Assembly (NCBI GenBank): GCA_002163975.1
Contig: CP019636.1
Coordinates: forward strand, 3,545,001-3,609,000
DNA length: 64,000 nucleotides
Direction of reading: 5' to 3'
Source of the DNA: Nostocales cyanobacterium HT-58-2
GTDB lineage: Bacteria > Cyanobacteriota > Cyanobacteriia > Cyanobacteriales > Nostocaceae
The notes beneath the pieces were generated by a model. That model was not told where the DNA came from, ran no database searches, and saw nothing but the letters and a program-made list of their open reading frames with translations. A program made the translations under genes and the position numbers. Below are positions 1 through 8,424 of the stretch, one piece after another (position 1 is the first letter of the stretch; each line of letters starts with the position of its first letter).

Positions 1-313
1 TGAGCGCTACAGCTTCAATAATGCCTACTCGATACTGAAGTTTTTCGCAAAAACATTTGTTGGGAACATTGGGTTGAATTTGTCAGTCATTTAGGAAGTT
101 GTCCTTGCTGTCTTGTTATGCGCAAGAAATCAAATCAAGAATCGCAACCGTGATGCGAAAGGAGTATGTTGTATCCACTCTAGTCAATGAATTCCAGATA
201 AACACCTAGATAAAAACCCCCATCTTAACTTGTACAAGTCTCTCAAGAATTGAGAAAGTTTTAGATTGAGGGCATTGTATGATAAGTGATTGGCTAAATT
301 CCGTGTTAGGCTC
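1..313. other. Window-edge region without a confident gene
   Basis: No complete gene is visible. On the plus strand one frame is open from base 2 and stops at a TAG at 92-94, giving a 30-residue tail that could be the end of a gene lying to the left, but I do not recognise it. The rest is moderately AT-rich spacer leading to the 3' end of hemN on the minus strand. Confidence 0.4.
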
Positions 314-1696
314 TCAAATTGCACGGGAAAACTTTTTCTCTTGCTTTTTTGTATGCATATCAAAGATAACGGCAATGTTTCGTATGAGGAGTCTGCCGAT
401 TTCTGTGATGATAATATGTTTTTTTGATAGCCTCACTAATCCATCTGCTTCTAAATGTTTCAATGCCTCTATTTCCTGAGAGAAATATTCGTCAAAACTG
501 ATATAATATTTGTCTTCGATGTCTTGCTTATATAATTGAAAATGACACATGATACCCATGATGACATCGCGTCTCAAAATATCATCTTGAGTAAGTTTGA
601 TACCTTTACTAATTGGTAAGGAACCCGTATCAATTGCCTGATAGTAATCCTTTAATTGTTTGTGGTTTTGGGCGTAGGTATCTTCTAGCATACTGATAGA
701 TGTGGCACCAAAACCAAAAAGTTCTGCCGCGAGTTGAGTTGTATAGCCTTGGAAGTTGCGTTTTAGAGTGCGATCGCCTTGGGCAATTGCTAATTCATTA
801 TTAGATTTGGCAAAATGATCCATACCAATAAATAGATATTGGCTACTCGTCAACTCCTCAATAGTCATCTTCAGAATTTCTAACTTTTCCTGTGCTGGCG
901 GTAGAGCTTCTACTGGTATATTTTTTTGCACTGGTTTCAGCCAAGGAACGTAGGCAAAGTTAAAAACAGCAATCCTATCTGGGTCTAATTCAATAGTCTT
1001 TTTGACAGTCTCTCGAAATGTTTGAACAGTTTGATAGGGTAAACCGTAAATAAGATCTACATTCACGCTCTCAAACTTTGCTTCTTTAATCCAGCCCATC
1101 ACATCAAACAGCATTTCTTCTGGCTGGACGCGATTCACTGCGACTTGAACTTGAAGGTTAAAATCCTGAATACCAAAACTAATTCGGTTAAAGCCAATCT
1201 CTCTAAGAAAGAAAATGTAGTTTTTATCGACGTAGCGGGGGTTAATCTCAAGAGAGATTTCCGCTGTTGGGCTGAGTGTGAAGTGTTGATTGATATTTTT
1301 CCATAAAAATTCCACTTGTTGTAGACTCAAATAATTAGGGGTTCCACCTCCCCAGTGAATCTGAACCACTTTCCTATCTGGGTCTATTAAGCTTGCTGTT
1401 TTCCTGATGTCACGAACCAGATACTCCAAATATGGTTTAGCAATATTCTTGTTGTTTGAAATGACTACGTTACAGCCGCAAAAATAGCAAGCACTTTGGC
1501 AAAAGGGTATGTGGAAATACAAAGAGAGCGGAGTTTTCCTTTGATTTGAGGTGGCGATCGCCGCTTGAAAGTCTGTGGGAGTAAACGCTTCTGTTAATTC
1601 TGTCGCAGGTGGGTAACTTGTATATCTGGGTGCAGGAGTATCGTACTTTTTGATGATATCGAAATCAAATTTGACACCAGGAATTTGAAAAACCAT
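314..1696 (-). CDS. hemN: Oxygen-independent coproporphyrinogen III oxidase (HemN)
   Basis: Radical-SAM enzyme that decarboxylates coproporphyrinogen III to protoporphyrinogen IX without oxygen, in the heme/chlorophyll pathway of the cytoplasm. The N-terminal part has the family opening (KKYDTPAPRYTSYPP) and then the FHIPFCQSACYFCGCN segment, whose cysteines are the CxxxCxxC 4Fe-4S ligands with the extra HemN cysteine. The HWGGGTPNYL glycine motif for SAM follows. About 460 aa matches HemN. The longest frame begins with TTG at 1711, but the ATG at 1696 has a GGAAG ribosome site upstream and matches the usual HemN start, so I use it. It lies in the same orientation as the heme oxygenase gene and near acsF, a set known in cyanobacteria to be induced at low oxygen. 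Confidence 0.93.
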   Translation of the reverse strand: MVFQIPGVKFDFDIIKKYDTPAPRYTSYPPATELTEAFTPTDFQAAIATSNQRKTPLSLYFHIPFCQSACYFCGCNVVISNNKNIAKPYLEYLVRDIRKTASLIDPDRKVVQIHWGGGTPNYLSLQQVEFLWKNINQHFTLSPTAEISLEINPRYVDKNYIFFLREIGFNRISFGIQDFNLQVQVAVNRVQPEEMLFDVMGWIKEAKFESVNVDLIYGLPYQTVQTFRETVKKTIELDPDRIAVFNFAYVPWLKPVQKNIPVEALPPAQEKLEILKMTIEELTSSQYLFIGMDHFAKSNNELAIAQGDRTLKRNFQGYTTQLAAELFGFGATSISMLEDTYAQNHKQLKDYYQAIDTGSLPISKGIKLTQDDILRRDVIMGIMCHFQLYKQDIEDKYYISFDEYFSQEIEALKHLEADGLVRLSKKHIIITEIGRLLIRNIAVIFDMHTKKQEKKFSRAI

Positions 1697-2113
1697 TGAG
1701 GTTGCTTCCAATGAAATAAATGTATGGACAAAGGTGCAACGGATATAGCAATCCTATTTAATTGGGGAAAATTAAGTAAAAATTCAGGAGTCAGAATAGT
1801 TAAAGAATCAGAAGAAAATTTAATGAATAAATATCCCAATCATACTAAGCTCATAAATTCTGACTTCTGATTTCTAGGTGCTGAATTCTTACAAAATTCA
1901 TATTAAATAAACCGCAGAGGCACAGAGAGCACACAGAGAACAAAGAAAGATTTTCACGTTGGCGTAGCGTGCCTGTAGTGTTTATAATTTAGGGTTGCTA
2001 TATGTCACGAATAGAATGAGTAAATCATCCACTCTATCCGTCAAAAAATCCGTTACTGATGCACGTTGACAAACGCAGTAATATCCGTTTAGATGTTAAT
2101 AAATCATAAATTT
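1697..2113. other. Intergenic spacer with a dispersed repeat
   Basis: No gene is supported. Around 1910-1952 lies a purine-rich stretch of reiterated cagag units (gcagaggcacagag, then cacacagagaac) of the kind often scattered between genes in Nostocales. The remainder is AT-rich and probably holds the hemN promoter, but I cannot assign -35/-10 boxes with confidence. Confidence 0.4.
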
Positions 2114-2827
2114 CTAAGTTTTATTGACTTCGGTGCTACCAAGGTTATTGGTATTGGTTAGGCTATTGAACATCATTGGACCAATTGCCTGAATGAGAGT
2201 TTCTTCCAACTCCTGAACCATTTGCATATTGAGCCGAAACGCATTATTCGCTTCTGCAACAATCTGGTCTGCGGTTGCGTCATCTATTGGCAATGAATCC
2301 AAGGCTTGACGATACTTTTCCTTAAATGCTCTCTTGTCTGGAATTTGTTCAAAATTGTAAAAAGATGTGCCTTCATATGCAGAAAGCTTTAAAACTGACT
2401 GAACAACTTTTTGCAACATCTGCCCACCAGAAAGGTCACCCATGTAGCGAGTGTAGGCATGACCTATCAATAACTCAGGTTCAATGGCAGAAAGTTCATG
2501 AAGCCGGGCAATGTAAGTCTGTGCAGCTTTTGAAGGTGTGATTTGCTCTCTCCAGTTTGAACCGTAGTAAAATTTTAGGTCTTTCTCTAAATTAGCTTTG
2601 CGATTGAGTTCTCTAAAGTACAGAGGACCGATTAAAGAATGGTCTTTATGATGCTCTAATGCTGCTTCCAGTTCGCTGTAGACGTAATACAGATTGCCTA
2701 AAAACTTTGCAAAGCAGTCTCTATCGACAACGCCTTTGACGAAACATTTCATAAATCCCACATTTTCAGCCGCCGTGTGAGCCTGTTGTGTTCCACAGCG
2801 AAGTTTTTGGGCTAAATTATTACTCAT
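2114..2827 (-). CDS. ho: Heme oxygenase (biliverdin-producing)
   Basis: Cleaves heme with ferredoxin electrons to biliverdin, CO and iron, supplying phycobilin synthesis. The 237 residues fit the cyanobacterial enzyme. The N-terminus has QQAHTAAENVGFMK with the expected proximal heme-ligand histidine (about His17), and YMGDLSGGQ carries the flexible distal-helix glycines. It lies about 420 bp upstream of hemN in the same orientation and is divergent from acsF. That grouping matches the known low-oxygen chlA(II)-ho2-hemN set of Synechocystis, so this may be the micro-oxic isoform. The paralogue number (ho1 or ho2) is my inference and is not fixed by the sequence alone. Confidence 0.92.
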   Translation of the reverse strand: MSNNLAQKLRCGTQQAHTAAENVGFMKCFVKGVVDRDCFAKFLGNLYYVYSELEAALEHHKDHSLIGPLYFRELNRKANLEKDLKFYYGSNWREQITPSKAAQTYIARLHELSAIEPELLIGHAYTRYMGDLSGGQMLQKVVQSVLKLSAYEGTSFYNFEQIPDKRAFKEKYRQALDSLPIDDATADQIVAEANNAFRLNMQMVQELEETLIQAIGPMMFNSLTNTNNLGSTEVNKT

Positions 2828-3432
2828 CGTTAAAGAGGTTCCAAGTCCCAGTAAAATATGTACCCAAATTAGGGTTTGATTTATTGAAATCTAGGACTTT
2901 CGCAGAATTTCCGATCTGAGGCTATCTCCTAAGCTTCTGTAGCGACTACCTAAATTAGCATTTTCGTTTCAAGCTTGCCAGTTGCTAGGACACAGGAAGC
3001 CCCTATACAGAGCCTGACAAAGTAGCTGTAAAAGCAGTGCACAGTGAACGTCACAACTTAGGAGGAGATAACACTTTTGAGTTTAGAGCGGAACTGAGCC
3101 ATACACTACCACAGCTGGTTTCACTCCAAACTATATCCATGGCTACTTAAACTATTTAACTATTAAATTATTGTATAAGTGTAAAACCATTAATATTTTT
3201 TCATATTTCCGGCTTTTTAGTACTTAATTTGCTCATAAATTAGCGAAAAGAGCAAAAAATCATTAAAAAATGAGTGTAAGAGGGGAAAGAATATGTTCAA
3301 TTTTTATCTTTTATTTACACCTTCAGTCCCTAGTTAATAAAAATCACTTTTAAAAATTATTTTAAATTATTTTCTTTTTGGCTCTATCATGCTTATATAG
3401 CTTTAAGAAGATAAATGGATTGAACGGTTCTC
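2828..3432. promoter_or_regulatory. Divergent promoter region between heme oxygenase and acsF
   Basis: A 605-bp spacer separates two divergent tetrapyrrole genes and must contain both promoters. The half near acsF (about 3140-3430) is very AT-rich. A strong Shine-Dalgarno-like AGGAGG near 3060 is followed only by a very short frame, so no gene is called there. In Synechocystis the equivalent genes are activated by the MarR-type regulator ChlR; no chlR homologue is present in this window, so that link is inference. Confidence 0.45.
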
Positions 3433-4509
3433 ATGGCTAAGTCTCTTCAAACTCCGGAGCCTGAGTTGCTAAAGCCAGGTGTCAAAGCACCCGTGCAAGA
3501 AACATTGTTAACACCCCGGTTCTACACCACTGACTTTGAAGCTGTAGCGCAGTTGGACATTTCAGCGCATGAGCCTGAGTTGCAAGCTATTGTGGATGAA
3601 CTGCGGGCTGACTATAACCGCCATCACTTTGTGCGCGATTCTGAGTTTCAGCAGAGTTGGGAGCAGATTGATGGGGAAACGCGCCGCGCTTTTATTGACT
3701 TTTTAGAACGCTCTTGCACTTCCGAGTTTTCTGGGTTTCTTTTGTTCAAAGAGTTATCACGCAAACTCAAAGACCGAAATCCTATTTTGGCAGAAGCCTT
3801 TCATTTTATGGCGCGGGATGAAGCACGGCATGCAGGGTTTCTCAATAAAGCAATGGGGGATTTTAATCTCTCGCTTGACTTGGGCTATCTTACAAGGAAT
3901 CGAACCTACACGTTTTTCCCACCAGAGTGGATTATCTGCACAGTGTACCTATCTGAGAAAATTGGCTACTGGCGCTACATCATCATGTATCGTTACCTAG
4001 AGGCTCATCCAGAACACAAATTCTATCCCCTTTTCAACTATTTTGAGAGTTGGTGTCAAGATGAAAATCGACATGGTGATTTCTTCAAAGCACTGTTGCG
4101 ATCGCAACCTCAGCTCTGGAATAACTGGAAAGCGCGTTTGTGGGTCAGGTTTTTCCTGCTATCTGTGTTTGCTACTCACACTTTAACTGTGCTTGAAAGA
4201 GCCTCATTTTATCGCTCTATTGGAATTAATCCATATGAGTACAATATCCAAGTCATAGAAAAGACGAACGAAACCGCAGCACGGGCATTTCCTGTGATAC
4301 TAGATACAAATCACCCAGAGTTTTTCCGTCGGCTGGAGGAGTGTTCAGATATCAATGTCAAGATAGCAGAAATTGAGGCGAGCAATAGTCCAAAGATTGT
4401 CAAGTTCTTGCGAAAAGTCCCCTTGATACTTGCAATCATCAGGCATTTGTTACGGCTTTATCTTCTCAAACCAATTGATGCTGAATTAACTCGGGAAGCA
4501 GTTTGTTAG
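3433..4509 (+). CDS. acsF: Aerobic Mg-protoporphyrin IX monomethyl ester cyclase (AcsF/ChlA)
   Basis: Diiron oxygenase that forms the isocyclic ring of chlorophyll, converting Mg-protoporphyrin IX monomethyl ester to protochlorophyllide. The 358 aa are typical. Metal-ligand motifs are visible: Glu in [13 protein letters not shown], the DEARHAGF motif, and a second E/DxxH set in [10 protein letters not shown] hydrophobic segment ([15 protein letters not shown]) agrees with membrane association. Position next to heme oxygenase and hemN suggests the low-oxygen isoform ChlA(II), because the housekeeping copy is usually elsewhere. The upstream ribosome site is weak. Confidence 0.93.
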   Translation: MAKSLQTPEPELLKPGVKAPVQETLLTPRFYTTDFEAVAQLDISAHEPELQAIVDELRADYNRHHFVRDSEFQQSWEQIDGETRRAFIDFLERSCTSEFSGFLLFKELSRKLKDRNPILAEAFHFMARDEARHAGFLNKAMGDFNLSLDLGYLTRNRTYTFFPPEWIICTVYLSEKIGYWRYIIMYRYLEAHPEHKFYPLFNYFESWCQDENRHGDFFKALLRSQPQLWNNWKARLWVRFFLLSVFATHTLTVLERASFYRSIGINPYEYNIQVIEKTNETAARAFPVILDTNHPEFFRRLEECSDINVKIAEIEASNSPKIVKFLRKVPLILAIIRHLLRLYLLKPIDAELTREAVC

Positions 4510-4694
4510 AGATGATACTCTCTTCCAAAGCGACAATCTTCTGTGCTAACCAGAACAAAGCAGGGGGAGCAAAGAGTTCATGGACGTTAACTTCCCTCTC
4601 CCCCGCTCCCTGCTCCCTAGTGAAGCGGGCTCCCCTGCTTATTCTCCCCTCTGCTCTCTTCATTTCCACTATCTTGGTACCATTGATGCTGCTG

Positions 4695-6153
4695 TTACTT
4701 GAGCGGTAGAATAATTTGAAAAGTTGACCCTTGTCCAACAACACTTTTGACACTAATCTCACCCCTGTGTGCTTCGACGATTTGTTGGGCGATCGCCAAC
4801 CCCAAACCAAACCCACCAGTTTTGCGAGAACGTTTCTTATCAACTCGATAAAATCTTTCAAAAATATACGGCAAATCAGTTGCGGGAATCCCGATACCAT
4901 TGTCTACGACTTGAATCACCGCCTGACGTGACTGGGTAAAAAGCCGCAACAGCACTTTCCCACCAGGGGCGGTATATTTACAGGCGTTGCCAAACAAATT
5001 GACCATTGCTTGACGCAGCAAGTCTGGTTCAGCTCGCACTTTCACATTTTCAGGGGGCAATTCGCAGTTCAGACACAGATGTTGTGCATCTGCTTGTGTT
5101 GCATAGTCATCTGCGAGTTGCTGTAGAAAGTTGCTCAAGTCAACAGTTTGCAATGATTTAAGAGGTAATCGTCCTTCGTGACGTGCCAGAAACAACAGAT
5201 TATTTATGAGGAGACTCATTGATTTGGCGATATCAACAATCTTCTGATAGCGCTGACGCTGTTGAGCAGGATTGGTAGAGGTAGACAGTAAGCCGTATTG
5301 GGCATTGCTGATAACTGCTGCTAGAGGTGATCGCAATTCATGGGAAGCGTCAGCTGTGAAGCGTTGTAGCTGTTCGTAAGTCTGACGAATCGGTTGCATC
5401 GCTAGTCCCCCCAAAAACCAACCAGCCACACCTATTACCCCCAAGGTTACTGGGACAGTCAGAAGCAAAACCAGCCGTAACTGAGCCAGATCATTTTGAG
5501 TAGATGTCAATGGAATTGCAACTTCGAGATAACCGATTAACAAATTATCTTGATAGACAGGCAGTGTTAACTGACGGAGCCAGATAGCGGTGGGAATTGC
5601 CTTCGAGGAGTCAGGCGTGGTCTTGATAGTGTGAAATCCAGCGGTCATTGTCAACTGTGTGCGGGGCGTAGTACCGAAAAATTGCACCAGTTTTCCTTGG
5701 GGGTTGTACCAACGCCCATAGACAAGATCAGTACCCACTGCTCGCTACATTCACTTCACTCGGTGCGCACTTCAAGCACTGTTCACCGACTAGATCGTAC
5801 GTGTGCTGCTTCACCAGACATCGGGGGTTGTACCAACGCCCATAGACAAGATCAGTACCCACTGGTGGCACGTTACTCCCTAAGATGGGCACGTTTTCCA
5901 AGTCTAACTGTCCCCGACGCAGATCGTACTTTGCGTTCACCGCCATCACTCTAGATTTTTGGTAAAGTAGGCGATCTAGATCCTCTAGTTCGTCTAAGAC
6001 TGTATGGTAGTAGAGTACTCCAGCAAAAACGACCAAAATACTCCCCATCGTCAGAGTAAACCATAGAGCTAGATTGCTACGACTACGATTAAACATAACT
6101 AGAGGCGAGAGGCGAGTATCATACAAAGGAAAAAAATTTGACACCTGATTCAT
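4695..6153 (-). pseudogene. rppB: RppB/NrsS-like sensor histidine kinase, interrupted
   Basis: Membrane sensor kinase partner of the response regulator at 6834-7550. Read from 6153, the first 130 or so residues include one membrane helix (ALWFTLTMGSILVVFAGVLYY) and part of the periplasmic region, then the frame is lost. Read from a GTG at 5738, a 347-aa frame continues the periplasmic part, a second helix, the phospho-acceptor motif [16 protein letters not shown], and N, G1 and G2 boxes ending in [14 protein letters not shown]. The break is caused by a perfect 42-bp repeat (5699-5740 and 5823-5864) around 82 foreign bases; the added 124 bp shifts the frame. The downstream piece could still be translated from its GTG as a shorter kinase with one helix. 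Confidence 0.8.
5699..5864. repeat. 42-bp direct repeat flanking an 82-bp insert
   Basis: Bases 5699-5740 and 5823-5864 are identical over 42 bp and lie inside the kinase gene. The spacer 5741-5822 has no counterpart in the native gene. It contains a weak inverted pair (cggtg/caccg), and I do not recognise it. The outer edges join correctly in the protein (...[18 protein letters not shown]...), so deleting one repeat plus the spacer would restore the kinase frame. Confidence 0.9.
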
Positions 6154-6200
6154 CTCGATTGTAATCCGCCTACTCGTTGCCGAATTAAGCTTGTTGCCTT

Positions 6201-6809
6201 ATGTCCTTGTCCCGTTGGTTGCTAAGATTTCAGTCTTTAAAGCTAGAACTTTTGCTGCCTGTGCTACTGCTCTTAATTGCTTTTGGACTTGGTGGTGAAC
6301 CGTTGACAAACCTGCTATTAAGTCGTTACTACGGTGCGGTAGATAAGCTTCAAGCTGATACACATACTGTAACAATGAAGCTTCTGGTTAATGTGCAAAT
6401 CGTCAAAGCTGACATCGAACAGGAAGCAAGTCAGATCATAGTTAAACTCAATACAACTAATTCCGTACTCAAAAAGTTGGAATTTGAGCTTCCAGTCACA
6501 GAATTAAGCTCTGTAAAACCAATGATTGCTCAAGAACTGGGACTATCAAAAGAAGTAGAAACTCTACAAGCCAATACACAGATGCAGCTACAACTTGCGG
6601 TCAATGTACTAGGAATCCTAGCTAGCATCGATCAGGAGCAGGGATTGACCAAAGTTGAGGTTAATACAACTAATTCCGTGCTCCAAAAGTTAGAATTTGA
6701 GTTTCCAGTTACAGAATTAAACTCTGTAAAAACTATCATTGTTCAAGAACTAGGACTGTCTCCTGAAAAAGCCAGAACGTTAGTCAGCTATAGGATAAAA
6801 GACAAGTAA
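6201..6809 (+). CDS. Membrane-anchored hypothetical protein with internal duplication
   Basis: 202 aa; I do not recognise a family. An N-terminal hydrophobic helix (LKLELLLPVLLLLIAFGLGG) suggests membrane anchoring. The rest contains two copies of a segment reading NTTNSVL(K/Q)KLEFE(L/F)PVTEL followed by V(K)xxIxQELGLS, near residues 84-115 and 155-190. The similarity extends to DNA (about 6445-6540 and 6658-6753), so the duplication looks recent. The gene lies on the opposite strand between the rppA-like regulator and the broken rppB-like kinase, 47 bp from the kinase start, so the two may share a divergent promoter. Function unknown. Confidence 0.7.
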   Translation: MSLSRWLLRFQSLKLELLLPVLLLLIAFGLGGEPLTNLLLSRYYGAVDKLQADTHTVTMKLLVNVQIVKADIEQEASQIIVKLNTTNSVLKKLEFELPVTELSSVKPMIAQELGLSKEVETLQANTQMQLQLAVNVLGILASIDQEQGLTKVEVNTTNSVLQKLEFEFPVTELNSVKTIIVQELGLSPEKARTLVSYRIKDK

Positions 6810-6833
6810 ATTTTCAACTCATTCCGCACCAAA

Positions 6834-7550
6834 TCAAAGATTATGCTGTGGGTAGTTTACGACTCCTGACTGACTCTCATCTGGGGATTTGAGACTATAA
6901 CCCATACCGTAGACCGTTTTAATCCAATTTGCTGCACCAACGAAGTGCAGCCGATGCCGCAACTTGCGTACCAAAACAGTCAAAGCATTGCTTTCGGGTT
7001 CCATACCCCAATCCCACAACGCTTCTTCAATTTGATTACGGGTTAATACTTGATTCGGATGTCGCATCAAATACTCTAGCAGTTGAGCCTCGCGGGGTGA
7101 TAATTCGACACTAGCGTGACCTCGTTCGACTACTAGCCTAGTTAAGTGCAGTTCTAAATCTGCCATACGTAGGATATCTCCCAGCCATTGAGGCGATCGC
7201 CGCCCCAAAGCCCGTACCCGTGCCAATAATTCCACCAGATCCGCAGGTTTGACTATATAATCATCTGCCCCGGCATCTAAACCTGTGACTTTATCCGAGG
7301 TGGTATCCTTCGCAGTCAGCATCAGAACGGGTGCGGTTTTGCCTGCTTGGCGATACTGACGGCAGAGACTCAACCCGCTGATTGTCGGCAACATCCAATC
7401 CAAAATCAACAGGTCATATTCTTTGTGGGACAACAACCATTGTGCAGTTTCCCCGTCTTCAACACCATCTACAATATATCCGGCTTCCGACAGCAAACCT
7501 TGCAATGGCTCTAATTGTTCGATGTCATCTTCTACGACTAAGATACGCAT
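6834..7550 (-). CDS. rppA: OmpR/PhoB-type response regulator, RppA/NrsR-like
   Basis: Two-domain DNA-binding regulator of 238 aa. The receiver has the acidic pair in MRILVVEDD, the phospho-acceptor Asp in LLILDWMLP, and the switch Thr and Lys (LMLTAKD, YIVKPAD). The C-terminal winged helix contains LSPREAQLLEYLMRHP and ends with TVYGMGYSLK. The overall sequence resembles RppA/NrsR of Synechocystis, linked to redox and nickel responses. Its cognate kinase is the interrupted gene at 4695-6153; here a gene of opposite strand separates them. If the kinase is dead, this regulator may be orphaned or served by another kinase. Confidence 0.88.
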   Translation of the reverse strand: MRILVVEDDIEQLEPLQGLLSEAGYIVDGVEDGETAQWLLSHKEYDLLILDWMLPTISGLSLCRQYRQAGKTAPVLMLTAKDTTSDKVTGLDAGADDYIVKPADLVELLARVRALGRRSPQWLGDILRMADLELHLTRLVVERGHASVELSPREAQLLEYLMRHPNQVLTRNQIEEALWDWGMEPESNALTVLVRKLRHRLHFVGAANWIKTVYGMGYSLKSPDESQSGVVNYPQHNL

Positions 7551-7732
7551 GATCTGTTTTAGTGACTCGTCTTTGCACTAGAATCACCTATCTTATGATA
7601 GAAAAGCCTAAAGTCTCCTCACTTCTTCCACCAGTTAGATTCGTGACGTTCTCCCCGGTTAAGCTTGCGATGGCGATACGCGTAGCCTCAAGCCTCAGGC
7701 TTATCACACACATTGACACGATCACTTTTTAG

Positions 7733-7812
7733 TCACATTTGTTATCTAGGTTCAAGATAACCCAAATAATGCGAAAAATTTTGTAGGTTCATCAGAACTT
7801 TTTAGGCAGCAA
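7733..7812 (+). promoter_or_regulatory. Upstream motifs shared with the second stress-protein gene
   Basis: The segment TCACATTTGTTATC starts 80 bases before the ATG at 7813, and GGTTCATCAGAACTTTTT starts 27 bases before it. Near-identical motifs occur 81 and 28 bases before the paralogue ATG at 11255. Between them here is a 7-bp inverted repeat, GTTATCT (7741-7747) and AGATAAC (7755-7761). The conserved spacing suggests a duplicated promoter or 5' leader rather than chance. Confidence 0.55.
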
Positions 7813-8328
7813 ATGGCTTTAGATCAACTTCAGCAGGCTACTGGTACATTTCCTAACCGTGAAAGTGCAGTCCAGGCACTCGACAAATTGAGAAGTCTTA
7901 ACTTCCCAATGCACAAAGTTTCTGTCATCACTAAAAAACCTGAACTAGATAGTGCCAACACAATTGGAAATAAGATAACTCCAGCAAAAGGTGCAGTTGC
8001 AAGTGGAGTAGCGGGAGCAACAGCTGGAGGCTTACTTGTTTTAGGTGGTGGTTTTGCTGCGTTGCTAATTCCTGGAATAGGTTCTGCACTGACAGTAGGG
8101 TCTACTTTAATGGCTCTTTTGGGGAGTGCATCTGCTGGTGGTCTTATTGGCGCAGTACGGGGTTGGTTTTTTCCCGAAGAAGTCGCCCAACTCTTTAATG
8201 ACCACGCTTACCACAAAGATTATTTATTGACGATAAAAGGTACACAGGACGATATCTGGTGTGCCGAACCTATTTTAAAACAATGCGGGATTCAGAATTG
8301 GCGTGTTTCTGACATTTTCAAAACTTGA
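7813..8328 (+). CDS. Glycine-zipper stress protein (general stress protein 17M/YflT-like)
   Basis: 171 aa. The N-terminal part (ATGTFPNRESAVQALDKL...VSVITKK) is like the heat/general stress YflT domain. A central glycine/alanine-rich hydrophobic stretch of about 60 residues (GAVASGVAGATAGGLL...LIPGIGSAL...GGLIGAVRGWF) could form a membrane hairpin. The C-terminus returns to a small alpha/beta fold. It is the paralogue of the gene at 11255-11785, with the same architecture; the two flank a P-type cation ATPase, suggesting a joint stress response. Biochemical role unknown. Confidence 0.8.
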   Translation: MALDQLQQATGTFPNRESAVQALDKLRSLNFPMHKVSVITKKPELDSANTIGNKITPAKGAVASGVAGATAGGLLVLGGGFAALLIPGIGSALTVGSTLMALLGSASAGGLIGAVRGWFFPEEVAQLFNDHAYHKDYLLTIKGTQDDIWCAEPILKQCGIQNWRVSDIFKT

Positions 8329-8424
8329 AGCTGTGATGTCAGCTAAGCTACGCATTAACTTTTTTTTGGGACTTGCACATCTAACGACTTTTTTTGACTT
8401 TTAAATTTTAAGACAGGGCGCACT

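Noticed and set aside
4466..4900. 144-codon minus frame at the acsF end
   Set aside because: It overlaps acsF and the kinase C-terminus in another frame and shows no domain.
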